From contig CABJBA010000005.1 of assembly GCA_902363735.1 (NCBI GenBank), forward strand, positions 62,001 to 126,000: a stretch of 64,000 nucleotides of DNA, read 5' to 3'. Positions 6,202 to 14,151 of the stretch are shown one piece after another. Each line of letters starts with the position of its first letter. Position 1 is the stretch's first letter. A model generated the notes under the pieces. The model worked only from the letters and a program-made list of their open reading frames with translations. It was not told the origin of the DNA and did no database searches. The DNA is from Clostridiaceae bacterium. GTDB taxonomy: Bacteria > Bacillota > Clostridia > Lachnospirales > Lachnospiraceae. A program made the translations under genes and the position numbers.

Positions 6202-8724
6202 ATGATTGCAAGAGGTTTTACAGAACCAACTGAGAGGGTGAAACGCTTAAAGAAAGCGATTGTAGATGCTGTCCCTTATGTAGAGTCTGAACGGGCGGTG
6301 CTCGTTACTGAATCCTACAAAGAGACAGAAGGGCTGTCTCCCATTATGCGACGTGCAAAAGCGGCCGAAAAAATCTTTAACAGCCTGCCGGTTACGATTC
6401 ATCCTGATGAATTAATCGTAGGTGCAATTACAAAAAATCTGCGCTCCACAGAAATATGCCCAGAGTTCTCTTATGACTGGGTAGAGAAAGAGTTCAAGAC
6501 CATGGGAAGCCGTATTGCAGACCCCTTCCAGATACCTGAGGAGACTGCAGGGGAGCTTGCAGATGCGTTTAAATATTGGGAAGGCAAAACCACAAGCGCT
6601 TTGGCAGATTCCTATATGTCCAAAGAGACAAAGGACTGTATTGCTAACGGCGTATTTACTGTAGGCAACTATTTCTACGGCGGTGTTGGACACGTATGCG
6701 TTGATTATGGCAAGGTTATGAAGATTGGTTTTACCGGAATTATCAAAAGTGTAATTGAAGCAATGGAGAAACTGGATACCAGTGATCCTGGGTATATTAA
6801 GAAAAAAAGCTTCTATGAAGCATTGGTGATTACATATACAGCAGCAATTAATTTTGCACACCGCTACGGGGCAAAAGCCAGAGATATGGCTTCCATCTGT
6901 CCGGATCCAAAGAGAAAAGCAGAGCTTCTTCAGATTGCAGCAAACTGTGACCGTGTTCCCGAAAGAGGGGCTACCAATTTCTATGAAGCCTGCCAGGCGT
7001 TCTGGTTTGTCCAGATCCTGCTTCAGATTGAGGCAAACGGACACTCTATTTCTCCGGGACGTTTTGACCAGTACATGAACCCATACCTGGTTATGGATAA
7101 AGGTATTTCCAAAGAATTAGCTCAGGAACTGGTTGACTGTATCTGGGTTAAATTAAATGATGTGAATAAGACACGTGACGAAATCTCCGCCCAGGCATTT
7201 GCCGGCTATGCGGTGTTCCAGAACCTGATCGTAGGCGGGCAGACAGAAGACGGTCTGGATGCAACCAATGATGTTTCATATATGTGTATGGAAGCAGTTG
7301 CCCATGTAAAGCTGCCGGCACCTTCCTTCTCCATTCGTGTTCACCAGAATACTCCGGACGAATTCCTCCATCGTGCATGTGAGGTGACAAGACTTGGCTT
7401 TGGTGTTCCGGCTATGTACAATGATGAGGTTATCATTCCGGCACTGTGTAACAGAGGTGTATCTCTGGCAGATGCAAGAAGCTACTGTATCATTGGCTGC
7501 GTGGAGCCTCAGTGTCCCCACAAGACAGAAGGCTGGCATGATGCTGCATTTTTCAACATTGCTAAAGTTCTTGAGATTACCTTAAACAATGGAAAAGCGG
7601 GCGACAAGCAGTTAGGGCCGGTAACAGGAGATATGACATCCTTCACCAGTCTGGAAGATATTTTTGAAGCTTATCAGAAGCAGATGGAATACTTCGTATA
7701 TCACCTGGCAGAAGCTGACAACTGTGTGGATTTTGCCCATGCCGAGAGAGCGCCGCTTCCGTTCCTGTCCGCACTTGTGGACGATTGCATTGGAAGAGGT
7801 ATCAGTGTTCAGGAAGGCGGAGCCATCTATAACTTCACCGGCCCCCAGGCATTTGGCGTTGCTGACTCAGGAGATTCCCTGTGTGCAATTAAGAAGCATG
7901 TATTTGATAACAAAGAAATCACCATGGCACAGCTTAAAGATGCTCTGGCTAATAACTTCGGTTATGGCTGCGCTTCTAACAGTACAACAACCGTATGTGA
8001 TGATGAAGCAAAGATTTATGAAGCAGTTAAGAGAATTTTAAGCAACAACGGATCTATCAATCTGGCAGACATTCAGGCACAGTTAAGCAGCCAGCAGACA
8101 CCTTCTTCAAGCGGAAATGCCGATTATGCTCAGATTAAGAGAATTCTTGAGAATACCCCATGGTTTGGTAATGATGAGGATGAAGTAGATATGATTGCAA
8201 GAAAATGCGGGCAAATCTATTCTTATGAAGTAGAGAAATATAAAAACCCAAGAGGCGGCCAGTTCCAGGCAGGCTGCTATCCTGTATCGGCAAACGTATT
8301 ATTTGGTAAAGATGTTGCGGCTCTTCCGGACGGCAGACTTGCCAAGACACCTCTGGCAGACGGCGTTTCCCCAAGACAGGGAAAAGATACCAACGGGCCG
8401 ACAGCTGCAGCAATGTCCGTAGCAAAATTAGATCATGAGAGTTATTCCAATGGAACTCTTTATAACCAGAAATTCCTTCCTTCTGCATTGGACGGAGACG
8501 AAGGTCTTCACCGTTTTGCCTCTGTGGTCCGTTCCTATTTTGACCACAAGGGTATGCATGTACAGTTCAATGTAATTGACAAAGGGACTCTGTTGAAAGC
8601 CCAGGCAAATCCGGAAAATTACAAAGACTTAGTTGTGCGTGTTGCCGGCTACAGTGCCCAGTTCACTGTATTGGCCAAAGAGGTTCAGGATGATATTATC
8701 AGCCGTACAGAGCAGGCATTCTAA
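6202..8724 (+). CDS. Glycyl radical diol dehydratase (B12-independent)
   Basis: An 840-residue pyruvate-formate-lyase superfamily enzyme. It removes water from a 1,2-diol (1,2-propanediol to propionaldehyde, or glycerol to 3-hydroxypropionaldehyde) by radical chemistry inside the compartment. The thiyl Cys433 lies in GCVEP with base Glu435, and the glycyl radical Gly816 in RVAGYSAQF. His164 (GGVGH), His281-Ser282 (NGHSISPGRFD) and Asp447 (WHD) match, at the same numbers, the substrate residues reported for Clostridium butyricum glycerol dehydratase. The choline-lyase pattern (Tyr 17 residues after the Cys) is absent. A Ser/Gln-rich insertion near residues 625-640 makes it longer than the 787-aa C. 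butyricum enzyme. AAAGGAGG precedes the ATG. Confidence 0.93.
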   Translation: MIARGFTEPTERVKRLKKAIVDAVPYVESERAVLVTESYKETEGLSPIMRRAKAAEKIFNSLPVTIHPDELIVGAITKNLRSTEICPEFSYDWVEKEFKTMGSRIADPFQIPEETAGELADAFKYWEGKTTSALADSYMSKETKDCIANGVFTVGNYFYGGVGHVCVDYGKVMKIGFTGIIKSVIEAMEKLDTSDPGYIKKKSFYEALVITYTAAINFAHRYGAKARDMASICPDPKRKAELLQIAANCDRVPERGATNFYEACQAFWFVQILLQIEANGHSISPGRFDQYMNPYLVMDKGISKELAQELVDCIWVKLNDVNKTRDEISAQAFAGYAVFQNLIVGGQTEDGLDATNDVSYMCMEAVAHVKLPAPSFSIRVHQNTPDEFLHRACEVTRLGFGVPAMYNDEVIIPALCNRGVSLADARSYCIIGCVEPQCPHKTEGWHDAAFFNIAKVLEITLNNGKAGDKQLGPVTGDMTSFTSLEDIFEAYQKQMEYFVYHLAEADNCVDFAHAERAPLPFLSALVDDCIGRGISVQEGGAIYNFTGPQAFGVADSGDSLCAIKKHVFDNKEITMAQLKDALANNFGYGCASNSTTTVCDDEAKIYEAVKRILSNNGSINLADIQAQLSSQQTPSSSGNADYAQIKRILENTPWFGNDEDEVDMIARKCGQIYSYEVEKYKNPRGGQFQAGCYPVSANVLFGKDVAALPDGRLAKTPLADGVSPRQGKDTNGPTAAAMSVAKLDHESYSNGTLYNQKFLPSALDGDEGLHRFASVVRSYFDHKGMHVQFNVIDKGTLLKAQANPENYKDLVVRVAGYSAQFTVLAKEVQDDIISRTEQAF

Positions 8725-8758
8725 ACCATATTTATAAACAACAGGGAAGGGAGTCAGC

Positions 8759-9676
8759 ATGCATTCAATCAATTATAATCTGACAGGAACAGTGTTTGAC
8801 ATTCAAAGATTCTCCCTCCATGACGGACCGGGAATCCGTACTATCGTATTTTTAAAAGGCTGTCCGTTATCCTGTAAGTGGTGCAGCAACCCGGAATCCC
8901 AGAATATAAAACCTGTGATTATGTATAAGAAAGCTGATTGCCTCCATTGCGGCCGTTGTATTACGGCTTGCAAGATAGGGGCAATCAGCCCTGAGAATAA
9001 AGGCTTTATCAACAGGGATATCTGCAGCGGCTGCGGTGAATGCGTGAATGCGTGTCCGTCCGGCGCACTGGTAGTCAAGGGCAAGACCATGACAATCCAG
9101 CAAGTTGTGAAAGAATTAAAAAAGGATGCCACTACCTACCGCAGGTCGGGAGGGGGAATCACTTTATCTGGCGGGGAACCACTGGTACAGCATGCATTTG
9201 CTGCAGAACTTTTAAAGGCCTGCAAGGCTCAGGGGTGGAACACCGCAATGGAAACCACAGGAATCGGCACAGAGGAAGCCATTGAAACGGTTATTCCTTA
9301 TGTTGACACAGTTCTTCTTGATCTGAAACATATGGATGGGGAACAGCATAAGAAGTTCACCGGAGCGGATAATGAGTTAGCTAAGAAAAATGCTCCCCGT
9401 ATCTGCCAGATATCCAACACAGTCATTCGCATTCCGATTGTACCGGGCTTCAATTTTTCCGCAGAAGCAGTTAAGGCCATTGCCGAGTATGCAAAAACAC
9501 TGATGGGAATCAGAAGCATTCATCTGCTGCCATATCATTCCTTTGGTGAGAATAAATATGGCCTGTTAGGCCAGGATTATGAGCTGAAGGATATTAAGGC
9601 TTTAAAGCCTGAAGATTTGGAGGAAAGTAAAAAAATTGTAGAAAGCCTAGGCTTTCAATGCATCATAGGCGGATAA
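8759..9676 (+). CDS. Glycyl radical enzyme activase (radical SAM)
   Basis: A 305-residue radical SAM activase that installs the glycyl radical on the upstream dehydratase using AdoMet. The N-terminus has the CX3CX2C cluster (C35, C39, C42) after DGPGIRTIVFLKGC. A two-cluster ferredoxin insert follows (C61/C64/C67/C71 and C89/C92/C95/C99), as usual for non-PFL activases. TLSGGEPL is the AdoMet-binding GGE motif. It lies 34 bp downstream of its substrate with its own GGAAGGGAG site. Oxygen-sensitive and cytosolic or co-encapsulated. The assignment is secure; specificity follows from adjacency. Confidence 0.95.
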   Translation: MHSINYNLTGTVFDIQRFSLHDGPGIRTIVFLKGCPLSCKWCSNPESQNIKPVIMYKKADCLHCGRCITACKIGAISPENKGFINRDICSGCGECVNACPSGALVVKGKTMTIQQVVKELKKDATTYRRSGGGITLSGGEPLVQHAFAAELLKACKAQGWNTAMETTGIGTEEAIETVIPYVDTVLLDLKHMDGEQHKKFTGADNELAKKNAPRICQISNTVIRIPIVPGFNFSAEAVKAIAEYAKTLMGIRSIHLLPYHSFGENKYGLLGQDYELKDIKALKPEDLEESKKIVESLGFQCIIGG

Positions 9677-9742
9677 GACTCATATTCCAGGAACTAAAAA
9701 CTGTTTCTGTAATCGGATGAACGGCGATAAAAACAACGCCTT

Positions 9743-9773
9743 TTATCGAAACTTGCCTCGCAAGTTCCGATAA
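9743..9773. promoter_or_regulatory. Intercistronic hairpin between activase and shell genes
   Basis: A 14-bp stem (TTATCGAAACTTGC/GCAAGTTCCGATAA, one mismatch, CTC loop) lies in the 122-bp gap before the PduB-like gene. No T-run follows. It could be an RNA processing or stability element that sets shell:enzyme ratios, since shell proteins are needed in excess. Confidence 0.55.
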
Positions 9774-9798
9774 GCTATATTGAGAATGGAGGAAAATC

Positions 9799-10575
9799 AT
9801 GGATCAGCAGTTAATTGAAAAAGTTATGAAGCAAGTGAGCAGCGAACTTGGCATCAAGCAGGAACCGGAAAAACCAGCCTGGGGTGGTGGTGTAGGTTTA
9901 ACAGAGTTTGTAGGAACAGCTATTGGCGATACCATTGGACTGGTAATTGCAAGTGTTGACCCGATGCTGGTAGACGTTATGAAATTAGGCAAGTACCGTT
10001 CCATCGGTATTATAGGAGGAAGAACTGGAGCAGGTCCTCAGATCTGGGCAGTAGATGAGGCAGTAAAAGCTACAAACACAGAAATTATTTCTGTAGAGCT
10101 TCCGCGTGATACCAAAGGCGGAGCAGGGCACGGCAGCTTAATTTATATTGGAGCTGATGATGTATCTGACGCCAGAAGGGCAGTTGAAATTGCACTTTCT
10201 GTTCTGCCTAAATATTTTGGCGATGTCTATGCAAATGACGCAGGTCATCTGGAGTTTCAGTATACAGCAAGAGCCAGCTACTGTCTGGAGAAAGCACTCG
10301 GTGCACCGGTAGGAAAAGCATTTGGAATGACATGTGCAGGTCCGGCAGCTATCGGTACGGTTCTGGCAGATATCGCAGTAAAAGCAGCAAACGTTGAAGT
10401 AGTAGGTTACTGCTCACCGGGCGGCGGAACCAGTTATTCCAACGAGGTTATCCTTACCTTTACCGGAGATTCCGGTGCCGTAAGGCAGGCAGTAAGGGCA
10501 GCCATCGAAGCAGGAAAGAAGATGCTGGGCTCTTTGGGGGATAAACCCCAATCCTCTACAACACCGTACATTTAA
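9799..10575 (+). CDS. pduB: BMC tandem-domain shell protein, PduB-like
   Basis: A 258-residue tandem BMC shell protein of the PduB/EutL circularly permuted class. It starts with an amphipathic segment (MDQQLIEKVMKQVSSEL), then a linker, then GLTEFVGTAIGDTIGLVIASVD and the second domain with KAFGMTCAGPAAIGTVLADIAVKAANVE. Such trimers are thought to form gated pores for metabolites. The N-terminal helix resembles BMC targeting or anchoring peptides, and in Salmonella the PduB N-terminus links shell and cargo. ATG 9799 has GGAGG upstream. It begins the shell-protein block of the operon. Confidence 0.92.
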   Translation: MDQQLIEKVMKQVSSELGIKQEPEKPAWGGGVGLTEFVGTAIGDTIGLVIASVDPMLVDVMKLGKYRSIGIIGGRTGAGPQIWAVDEAVKATNTEIISVELPRDTKGGAGHGSLIYIGADDVSDARRAVEIALSVLPKYFGDVYANDAGHLEFQYTARASYCLEKALGAPVGKAFGMTCAGPAAIGTVLADIAVKAANVEVVGYCSPGGGTSYSNEVILTFTGDSGAVRQAVRAAIEAGKKMLGSLGDKPQSSTTPYI

Positions 10576-10599
10576 TAGTGAAATTAAGGAGGTTCCTTT

Positions 10600-10878
10600 A
10601 TGAATGCAGATGCATTGGGAATGGTTGAAACAAAAGGTCTGGTTGGCGCCATCGAGGCAGCCGATGCCATGGTAAAAGCAGCAAATGTTACATTAGTCGG
10701 ATATGAAAAAATCGGTTCCGGTCTTGTAACTGTAATGGTCAGAGGTGACGTAGGAGCTGTAAAGGCAGCTACGGATGCAGGGGCAGCTTCAGCAGCAGCT
10801 ATTGGTGAAGTGGTTTCTACCCATGTGATTCCTCGTCCTCATACAGATGTGGAAAAAATTATTCCTCATCTGGACTAA
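10600..10878 (+). CDS. pduA: BMC hexameric shell protein, PduA/PduJ-like (copy 1)
   Basis: A 92-residue single BMC-domain protein that forms the hexagonal tiles of the shell facets. Diagnostic parts are [20 protein letters not shown] at the start, [21 protein letters not shown] with the pore loop, and [13 protein letters not shown] at the end, all close to PduA/PduJ. A second near-identical paralogue lies at 15365. AAGGAGG precedes the ATG, and a hairpin follows the stop, which may protect the upstream mRNA. PduA-type pores are known to admit 1,2-propanediol, which fits the predicted substrate. Confidence 0.95.
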   Translation: MNADALGMVETKGLVGAIEAADAMVKAANVTLVGYEKIGSGLVTVMVRGDVGAVKAATDAGAASAAAIGEVVSTHVIPRPHTDVEKIIPHLD

Positions 10879-10904
10879 TAAAGCAAGCAATTGCAGCGGG
10901 AGAA

Positions 10905-10932
10905 CCTCTGTCCGTCGGGCAGAGGCTTCTTC
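10905..10932. promoter_or_regulatory. Hairpin after pduA (attenuator-like)
   Basis: A 9-bp stem CCTCTGTCC/GGGCAGAGG (one G-U pair, GTC loop) is followed by CTTCTTCT. It sits inside the operon and so is likely a partial terminator or an mRNA-stabilising element rather than an operon end. Confidence 0.5.
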
Positions 10933-10950
10933 TGAAATGAGGTGAAGTTG

Positions 10951-11694
10951 ATGATAAGTGAGGAACGCTTAAGAGAAATTGTGCAGCGTATCCTGACCGA
11001 AATGGAAACGGAAGAGAAACTTAAAAGGAAGCAGACAAAGATTTATATGCTTTGTACCCCTCATTGGGATGACAGGTTTCCTGCATATTTGAAGAAAATG
11101 ACAGAATCCCCGGACTTTTTAGTGTATCCGGTAATTCCGCTATCCTGGAAAGAACAGGGATATGAGAAGTTTCTCCTTGCTTACCCGTCGTGCGGCGGCA
11201 TTCTTTACCGCTCCTGTGAAAAACCGTTTGATTTGGATCAGACTATCACCGTCCTTCCGGTGGTGCCAAGGGATGTAGTTGTTAAGACTGCCCTTTGTAT
11301 TGCAGATACCTATGAGACAGATTGGATCGCTTCTTGTATAAAGACCGGAAGCCAGGTGGTATTTGCCAGGAATGGCCTTGCCAGATTTTCCGGAAAAGAG
11401 CCGGAAGCTTATAAAAATCAGATCTTGTCTTATTACAGAACAGTCCTCACATACGGGATCAGAATCTGCAGTGAAGAAGAGGCGGATTCTCAGCCGGTTC
11501 TAAGAACGGAATGTACGGGAGTTTGCAGGAACGATAAAAAAAAGCGTGTCATTACAGCTTCTAATATCGAACAGTTGGCTGTAAACGGCGTTTTGTTTAT
11601 CAACCCCAGGGACATTGTGACAGATTTGGCATTAGACAGGGCGAAATTACTGAACATTGCTTTAAAAGAGCAGGATTGTGAGGTGAAAGGATGA
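10951..11694 (+). CDS. BMC-associated flavoprotein-like protein with targeting-type N-terminus
   Basis: A 247-residue protein. ATG 10951 is chosen over GTG 10942 because GAGGTG lies six bases before it. The N-terminus (ISEERLREIVQRILTEME) is an amphipathic helix of the kind used to target cargo into BMCs. The rest weakly resembles the HFCD flavoprotein fold (PF02441): TVLPVVPRDVVVKTALCIADTYETDW has the shape of the flavoprotein 'P...K.A.GiaD.l' segment. Several cysteines (for example TECTGVC) are scattered along the chain. Its stop overlaps the next start by 4 bp, which implies translational coupling. A redox or flavin role in the compartment is possible; I hold the fold call loosely. Confidence 0.6.
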   Translation: MISEERLREIVQRILTEMETEEKLKRKQTKIYMLCTPHWDDRFPAYLKKMTESPDFLVYPVIPLSWKEQGYEKFLLAYPSCGGILYRSCEKPFDLDQTITVLPVVPRDVVVKTALCIADTYETDWIASCIKTGSQVVFARNGLARFSGKEPEAYKNQILSYYRTVLTYGIRICSEEEADSQPVLRTECTGVCRNDKKKRVITASNIEQLAVNGVLFINPRDIVTDLALDRAKLLNIALKEQDCEVKG

Positions 11695-12251
11695 AACAGT
11701 CATTGGGACTGGTTGAGATTATCGGTCTGCCTACAGCGGTTTTCGTAGCGGATACTATGGTAAAAGCAGCCAATGTCCAGATAATAGAAATGGAAAACTC
11801 AAAAGGCCTGGGTTATATGACCATTAAAATCCAGGGGGATATAGGCGCCGTAAAGGCAGCGGTTGATGCAGGCTGTCAGATCGGTCATATGTGTGGAAAA
11901 CTGGCAGGCTGCAAAGTGATTCCGCGCCCCTCTGATTATGTGGAGCAAACTTTTTGCAGTCCGAAAGGTCCTGCACCATCAGAAGTGCCGGTACCCAAAC
12001 CGGAGGATACGGAGCTTTCCAATGTCAGGGAGGCAGAAATAGCAGAACTCCCGGAAACACCCGAACTTCCTGAAACACCCGAACTTCCTGAAACACCGGA
12101 GTTACAAAATTCAATTCCCGAAGAAGAGAGCGGTGAGACAGAAGTTTTGGAGGAAGAATTGGAAAAATCCGTAAATGCAGTGAAGAAACCAACTTCCGGT
12201 AATGCAAAGAAAACAACAAGAAAAACAAGCCAGGAAAAAGGCGATAATTAA
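11691..12251 (+). CDS. BMC-H shell protein with long charged C-terminal tail
   Basis: A 186-residue protein. Residues 1-90 are a BMC domain (SLGLVEIIGLPTAVFVADTM ... IQGDIGAVKAAVDAG ... KVIPRPS). The tail of about 95 residues is proline-rich and acidic, carries three exact ELPETP repeats, then a Glu-rich patch and a Lys/Thr-rich basic end (KKTTRKTSQEKGDN). PduK and some other BMC-H proteins also have C-terminal extensions, but the tail is not conserved in sequence and has no obvious iron-sulfur cysteines. It may interact with cargo, neighbouring compartments or the cell pole. It is translationally coupled to the upstream gene. Confidence 0.9.
   Translation: MKQSLGLVEIIGLPTAVFVADTMVKAANVQIIEMENSKGLGYMTIKIQGDIGAVKAAVDAGCQIGHMCGKLAGCKVIPRPSDYVEQTFCSPKGPAPSEVPVPKPEDTELSNVREAEIAELPETPELPETPELPETPELQNSIPEEESGETEVLEEELEKSVNAVKKPTSGNAKKTTRKTSQEKGDN
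12045..12098 (+). repeat. Three 18-bp in-frame repeats (ELPETP)
   Basis: Three tandem 18-bp units encode Glu-Leu-Pro-Glu-Thr-Pro in the tail of the long BMC-H protein. The units differ at a few third-codon positions, so they are not freshly duplicated. Confidence 0.9.
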
Positions 12252-12286
12252 TGGTACACCATGTTTTTGGGTGAAAGGAACATAAT

Positions 12287-12550
12287 ATGAAATTGGCTAA
12301 AGTTATTGGAACCGTTGTGGCAACAAGAAAAGACGAGACTTTGGTAGGACATAAGCTGATGATTATCAGGCGGATTGACGGAAACGGCAATTTCATTGAT
12401 TTAGAGGAAGTGGCAGTAGACTATGTGGGGGCAGGAAACGGTGAGCTGGTTCTTGTTGGCCAAGGTTCATGTGTCAGAGTGGATAAGAGAAAAAAAGAGG
12501 CAGTTATTGATATGGCAATCATAGGCATTATCGACTCCATGGACATTTAG
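12287..12550 (+). CDS. pduN: BMC pentameric vertex protein, PduN/EutN/CcmL family
   Basis: An 87-residue EutN/CcmL-family protein that caps the twelve vertices of the shell. It begins MKLAKVIGTVVATRKDETLVGHKL, has VDYVGAGNGELVLVGQGSCVR in the middle, and ends with AIIGIIDSMDI, all hallmark segments. It is the only vertex protein in the operon, and without it shells do not close properly. The ATG follows a GAAAGGA site. The stop lies about 50 bp before the first aldehyde dehydrogenase. Confidence 0.95.
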   Translation: MKLAKVIGTVVATRKDETLVGHKLMIIRRIDGNGNFIDLEEVAVDYVGAGNGELVLVGQGSCVRVDKRKKEAVIDMAIIGIIDSMDI

Positions 12551-12606
12551 TGTACCATCTACGGTTATATATAAGAAATTGTTTCGGAAAGGAGGTAATG
12601 TCTGAC

Positions 12607-13920
12607 ATGAAAAGCAGTATTTATTCCAGTGTAACGGATGCAGTATCCGCAGTGAGGTGGGCCTGTGAAAGGTATACAAAGCTAAGTATAAACCAGCGTC
12701 AGGAAATTCTGGAAGCTGTGAAAACAGCACTGCGTCCCTTAATAAAAGAGCTGGCAGAGATGACTGTAGCTGAGACAAATATGGGAGTAGTACAGGATAA
12801 GGCAGAGAAAATAAGTCTTGCCATAGAAAAGACCCCTGGCACTGAGGATTTAATTACAGAAGTAAATACCGGAGACCATGGTATGACTTTGTATGAGTTA
12901 TCATCTTTTGGTATTGTATGTGCCGTCCATCCCTGCACCAACCCCTGTGCCACGTTAATCAGCAATACCATTGGTATGCTGGCTGCAGGTAATGGCATCA
13001 TACATTGCCCGCATCCAAGGGCAATTAAAGTGTCGCAGTATCTTACAGGTATTATCAGTGATGCAATTCGCAGTGTATGCGGAATTGATAATCTGGTAGT
13101 GACTCTTCATGAAAGCCTGATGGGGTTTACTGCAGAAGTCATGAGCCATCCGGATGTGGATCTGGTGGTCTGCACAGGCGGCAGCAGCTCTCTTCGCCAG
13201 GCCATGACATCAGGAAAGAAAGTGATTGGCGCAGGCCCGGCCAATCCGGTTGCCATTGTAGATGAGACGGCTGATTTGTCAAAAGCGGCCAGAGATATCG
13301 TGCGTGGGGCTGCATTTGATAATAACCTGATGTGCACATCAGAAAAGAGTATGGTGGTAGTTGAAAAGGCAGTGGATTTTTTCGTTTTTGAACTTCTGAA
13401 GAATGGTGTTTATTATGTGAAAAATGAAGCAGAGATTCAAAAACTCCTTAAAGTAACAGTGACAGAGGATTTTGTAATTAATAAGAAGCTGGAAGGCCGT
13501 TCCGCTGATGAAATACTCCGGTGTGCCGGTATTCACTGCAGCAGCAGTGTAAGGCTAATTGTGGCAGAAACTGAGCCAACGCATCCGTTTGTAACTTTGG
13601 AGCTTTTAATGCCCCTGGTGCCCTTAGTGCGTGCCAAAGATTTTGACGAAGCACTGGAGACGGCACTTGAAATTGAGCAGGGATATAAGCATACAGCTAC
13701 GCTGCATTCAGAATCCATTGAACGGCTGAACAGGGCTGCTAAGCTGATGCAGACCTCTGTGTTTGTAAAAAACGGTCCGTCACTGTTGGGAATTGGCTTT
13801 GACAAGGAAGGAAATACCAGCTTTACCATAGCCACAACCACGGGAGAAGGAACTACGTCAGCCAGACATTTTGCCCGTCGCAGAAGGTGTACGCTGACCA
13901 GCGGTTTTTCAATCCGTTAA
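12607..13920 (+). CDS. Acylating aldehyde dehydrogenase, BMC type (first copy)
   Basis: A 437-residue CoA-acylating aldehyde dehydrogenase (PduP/EutE-like). It oxidises propionaldehyde or acetaldehyde plus CoA and NAD+ to acyl-CoA. The catalytic Cys243 is in NNLMCTSEK, and the cofactor region has CTGGSSSLRQAM and GAGPANPVAIVDE. The start is set at ATG 12607, about 11 nt after AAGGAGG; ATG 12598 would be too close. It lacks the N-terminal targeting helix seen on the second copy at 17204, so it may be held by its partner or act differently. Two AldDH genes in one glycyl-radical BMC operon is a known arrangement. Confidence 0.92.
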   Translation: MKSSIYSSVTDAVSAVRWACERYTKLSINQRQEILEAVKTALRPLIKELAEMTVAETNMGVVQDKAEKISLAIEKTPGTEDLITEVNTGDHGMTLYELSSFGIVCAVHPCTNPCATLISNTIGMLAAGNGIIHCPHPRAIKVSQYLTGIISDAIRSVCGIDNLVVTLHESLMGFTAEVMSHPDVDLVVCTGGSSSLRQAMTSGKKVIGAGPANPVAIVDETADLSKAARDIVRGAAFDNNLMCTSEKSMVVVEKAVDFFVFELLKNGVYYVKNEAEIQKLLKVTVTEDFVINKKLEGRSADEILRCAGIHCSSSVRLIVAETEPTHPFVTLELLMPLVPLVRAKDFDEALETALEIEQGYKHTATLHSESIERLNRAAKLMQTSVFVKNGPSLLGIGFDKEGNTSFTIATTTGEGTTSARHFARRRRCTLTSGFSIR

Positions 13921-13931
13921 AATAAGGAATT

Positions 13932-14139
13932 ACCCTCCGGGTATACCACTATGTCCAAAAAGCATGGACAATAATAAAGAAGCACCCTTCGGGTATACCA
14001 CTATGTCCAAAAAGCATGGACAATAATAAAGAAGCACCCTCCGGGTATACCACTATGTCCAAAAAGCATGGACAATAATAAAGAAACACCCTTCGGGTAT
14101 ACCACTATGTCCAAAAAGCATGGACAATAATAAAGAAAG
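13932..14139. repeat. Four tandem 52-bp repeats upstream of metK
   Basis: Four head-to-tail 52-bp copies begin at 13932, 13984, 14036 and 14088 and fill the gap between the aldehyde dehydrogenase and metK. Copies differ mainly by T/C in ACCCT(T/C)CGGGT. Each holds two short inverted repeats: ACCC-N-GGGT, and TGTCC-N9-GGACA around AAAAAGCAT. The 52-bp unit is not a multiple of three and ends in an AT-rich AATAATAAAGAA stretch. A structured spacer RNA, a protein-binding array or a translation-spacing element are all possible. Confidence 0.95.
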
Positions 14140-14151
14140 CGGGAAAATGGT

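Noticed and set aside
6412..7044. Long antisense reading frame inside the dehydratase gene
   Set aside because: It mirrors the codons of a well-supported gene, has no ribosome binding site and no recognisable domain.
6202..8724. Choline trimethylamine-lyase (CutC)
   Set aside because: The residues around the radical cysteine and the His281-Ser282 pair match diol/glycerol dehydratase instead.
13932..14139. CRISPR-like array
   Set aside because: Units are directly joined with no unique spacers and no cas genes are nearby; it is a simple tandem repeat.
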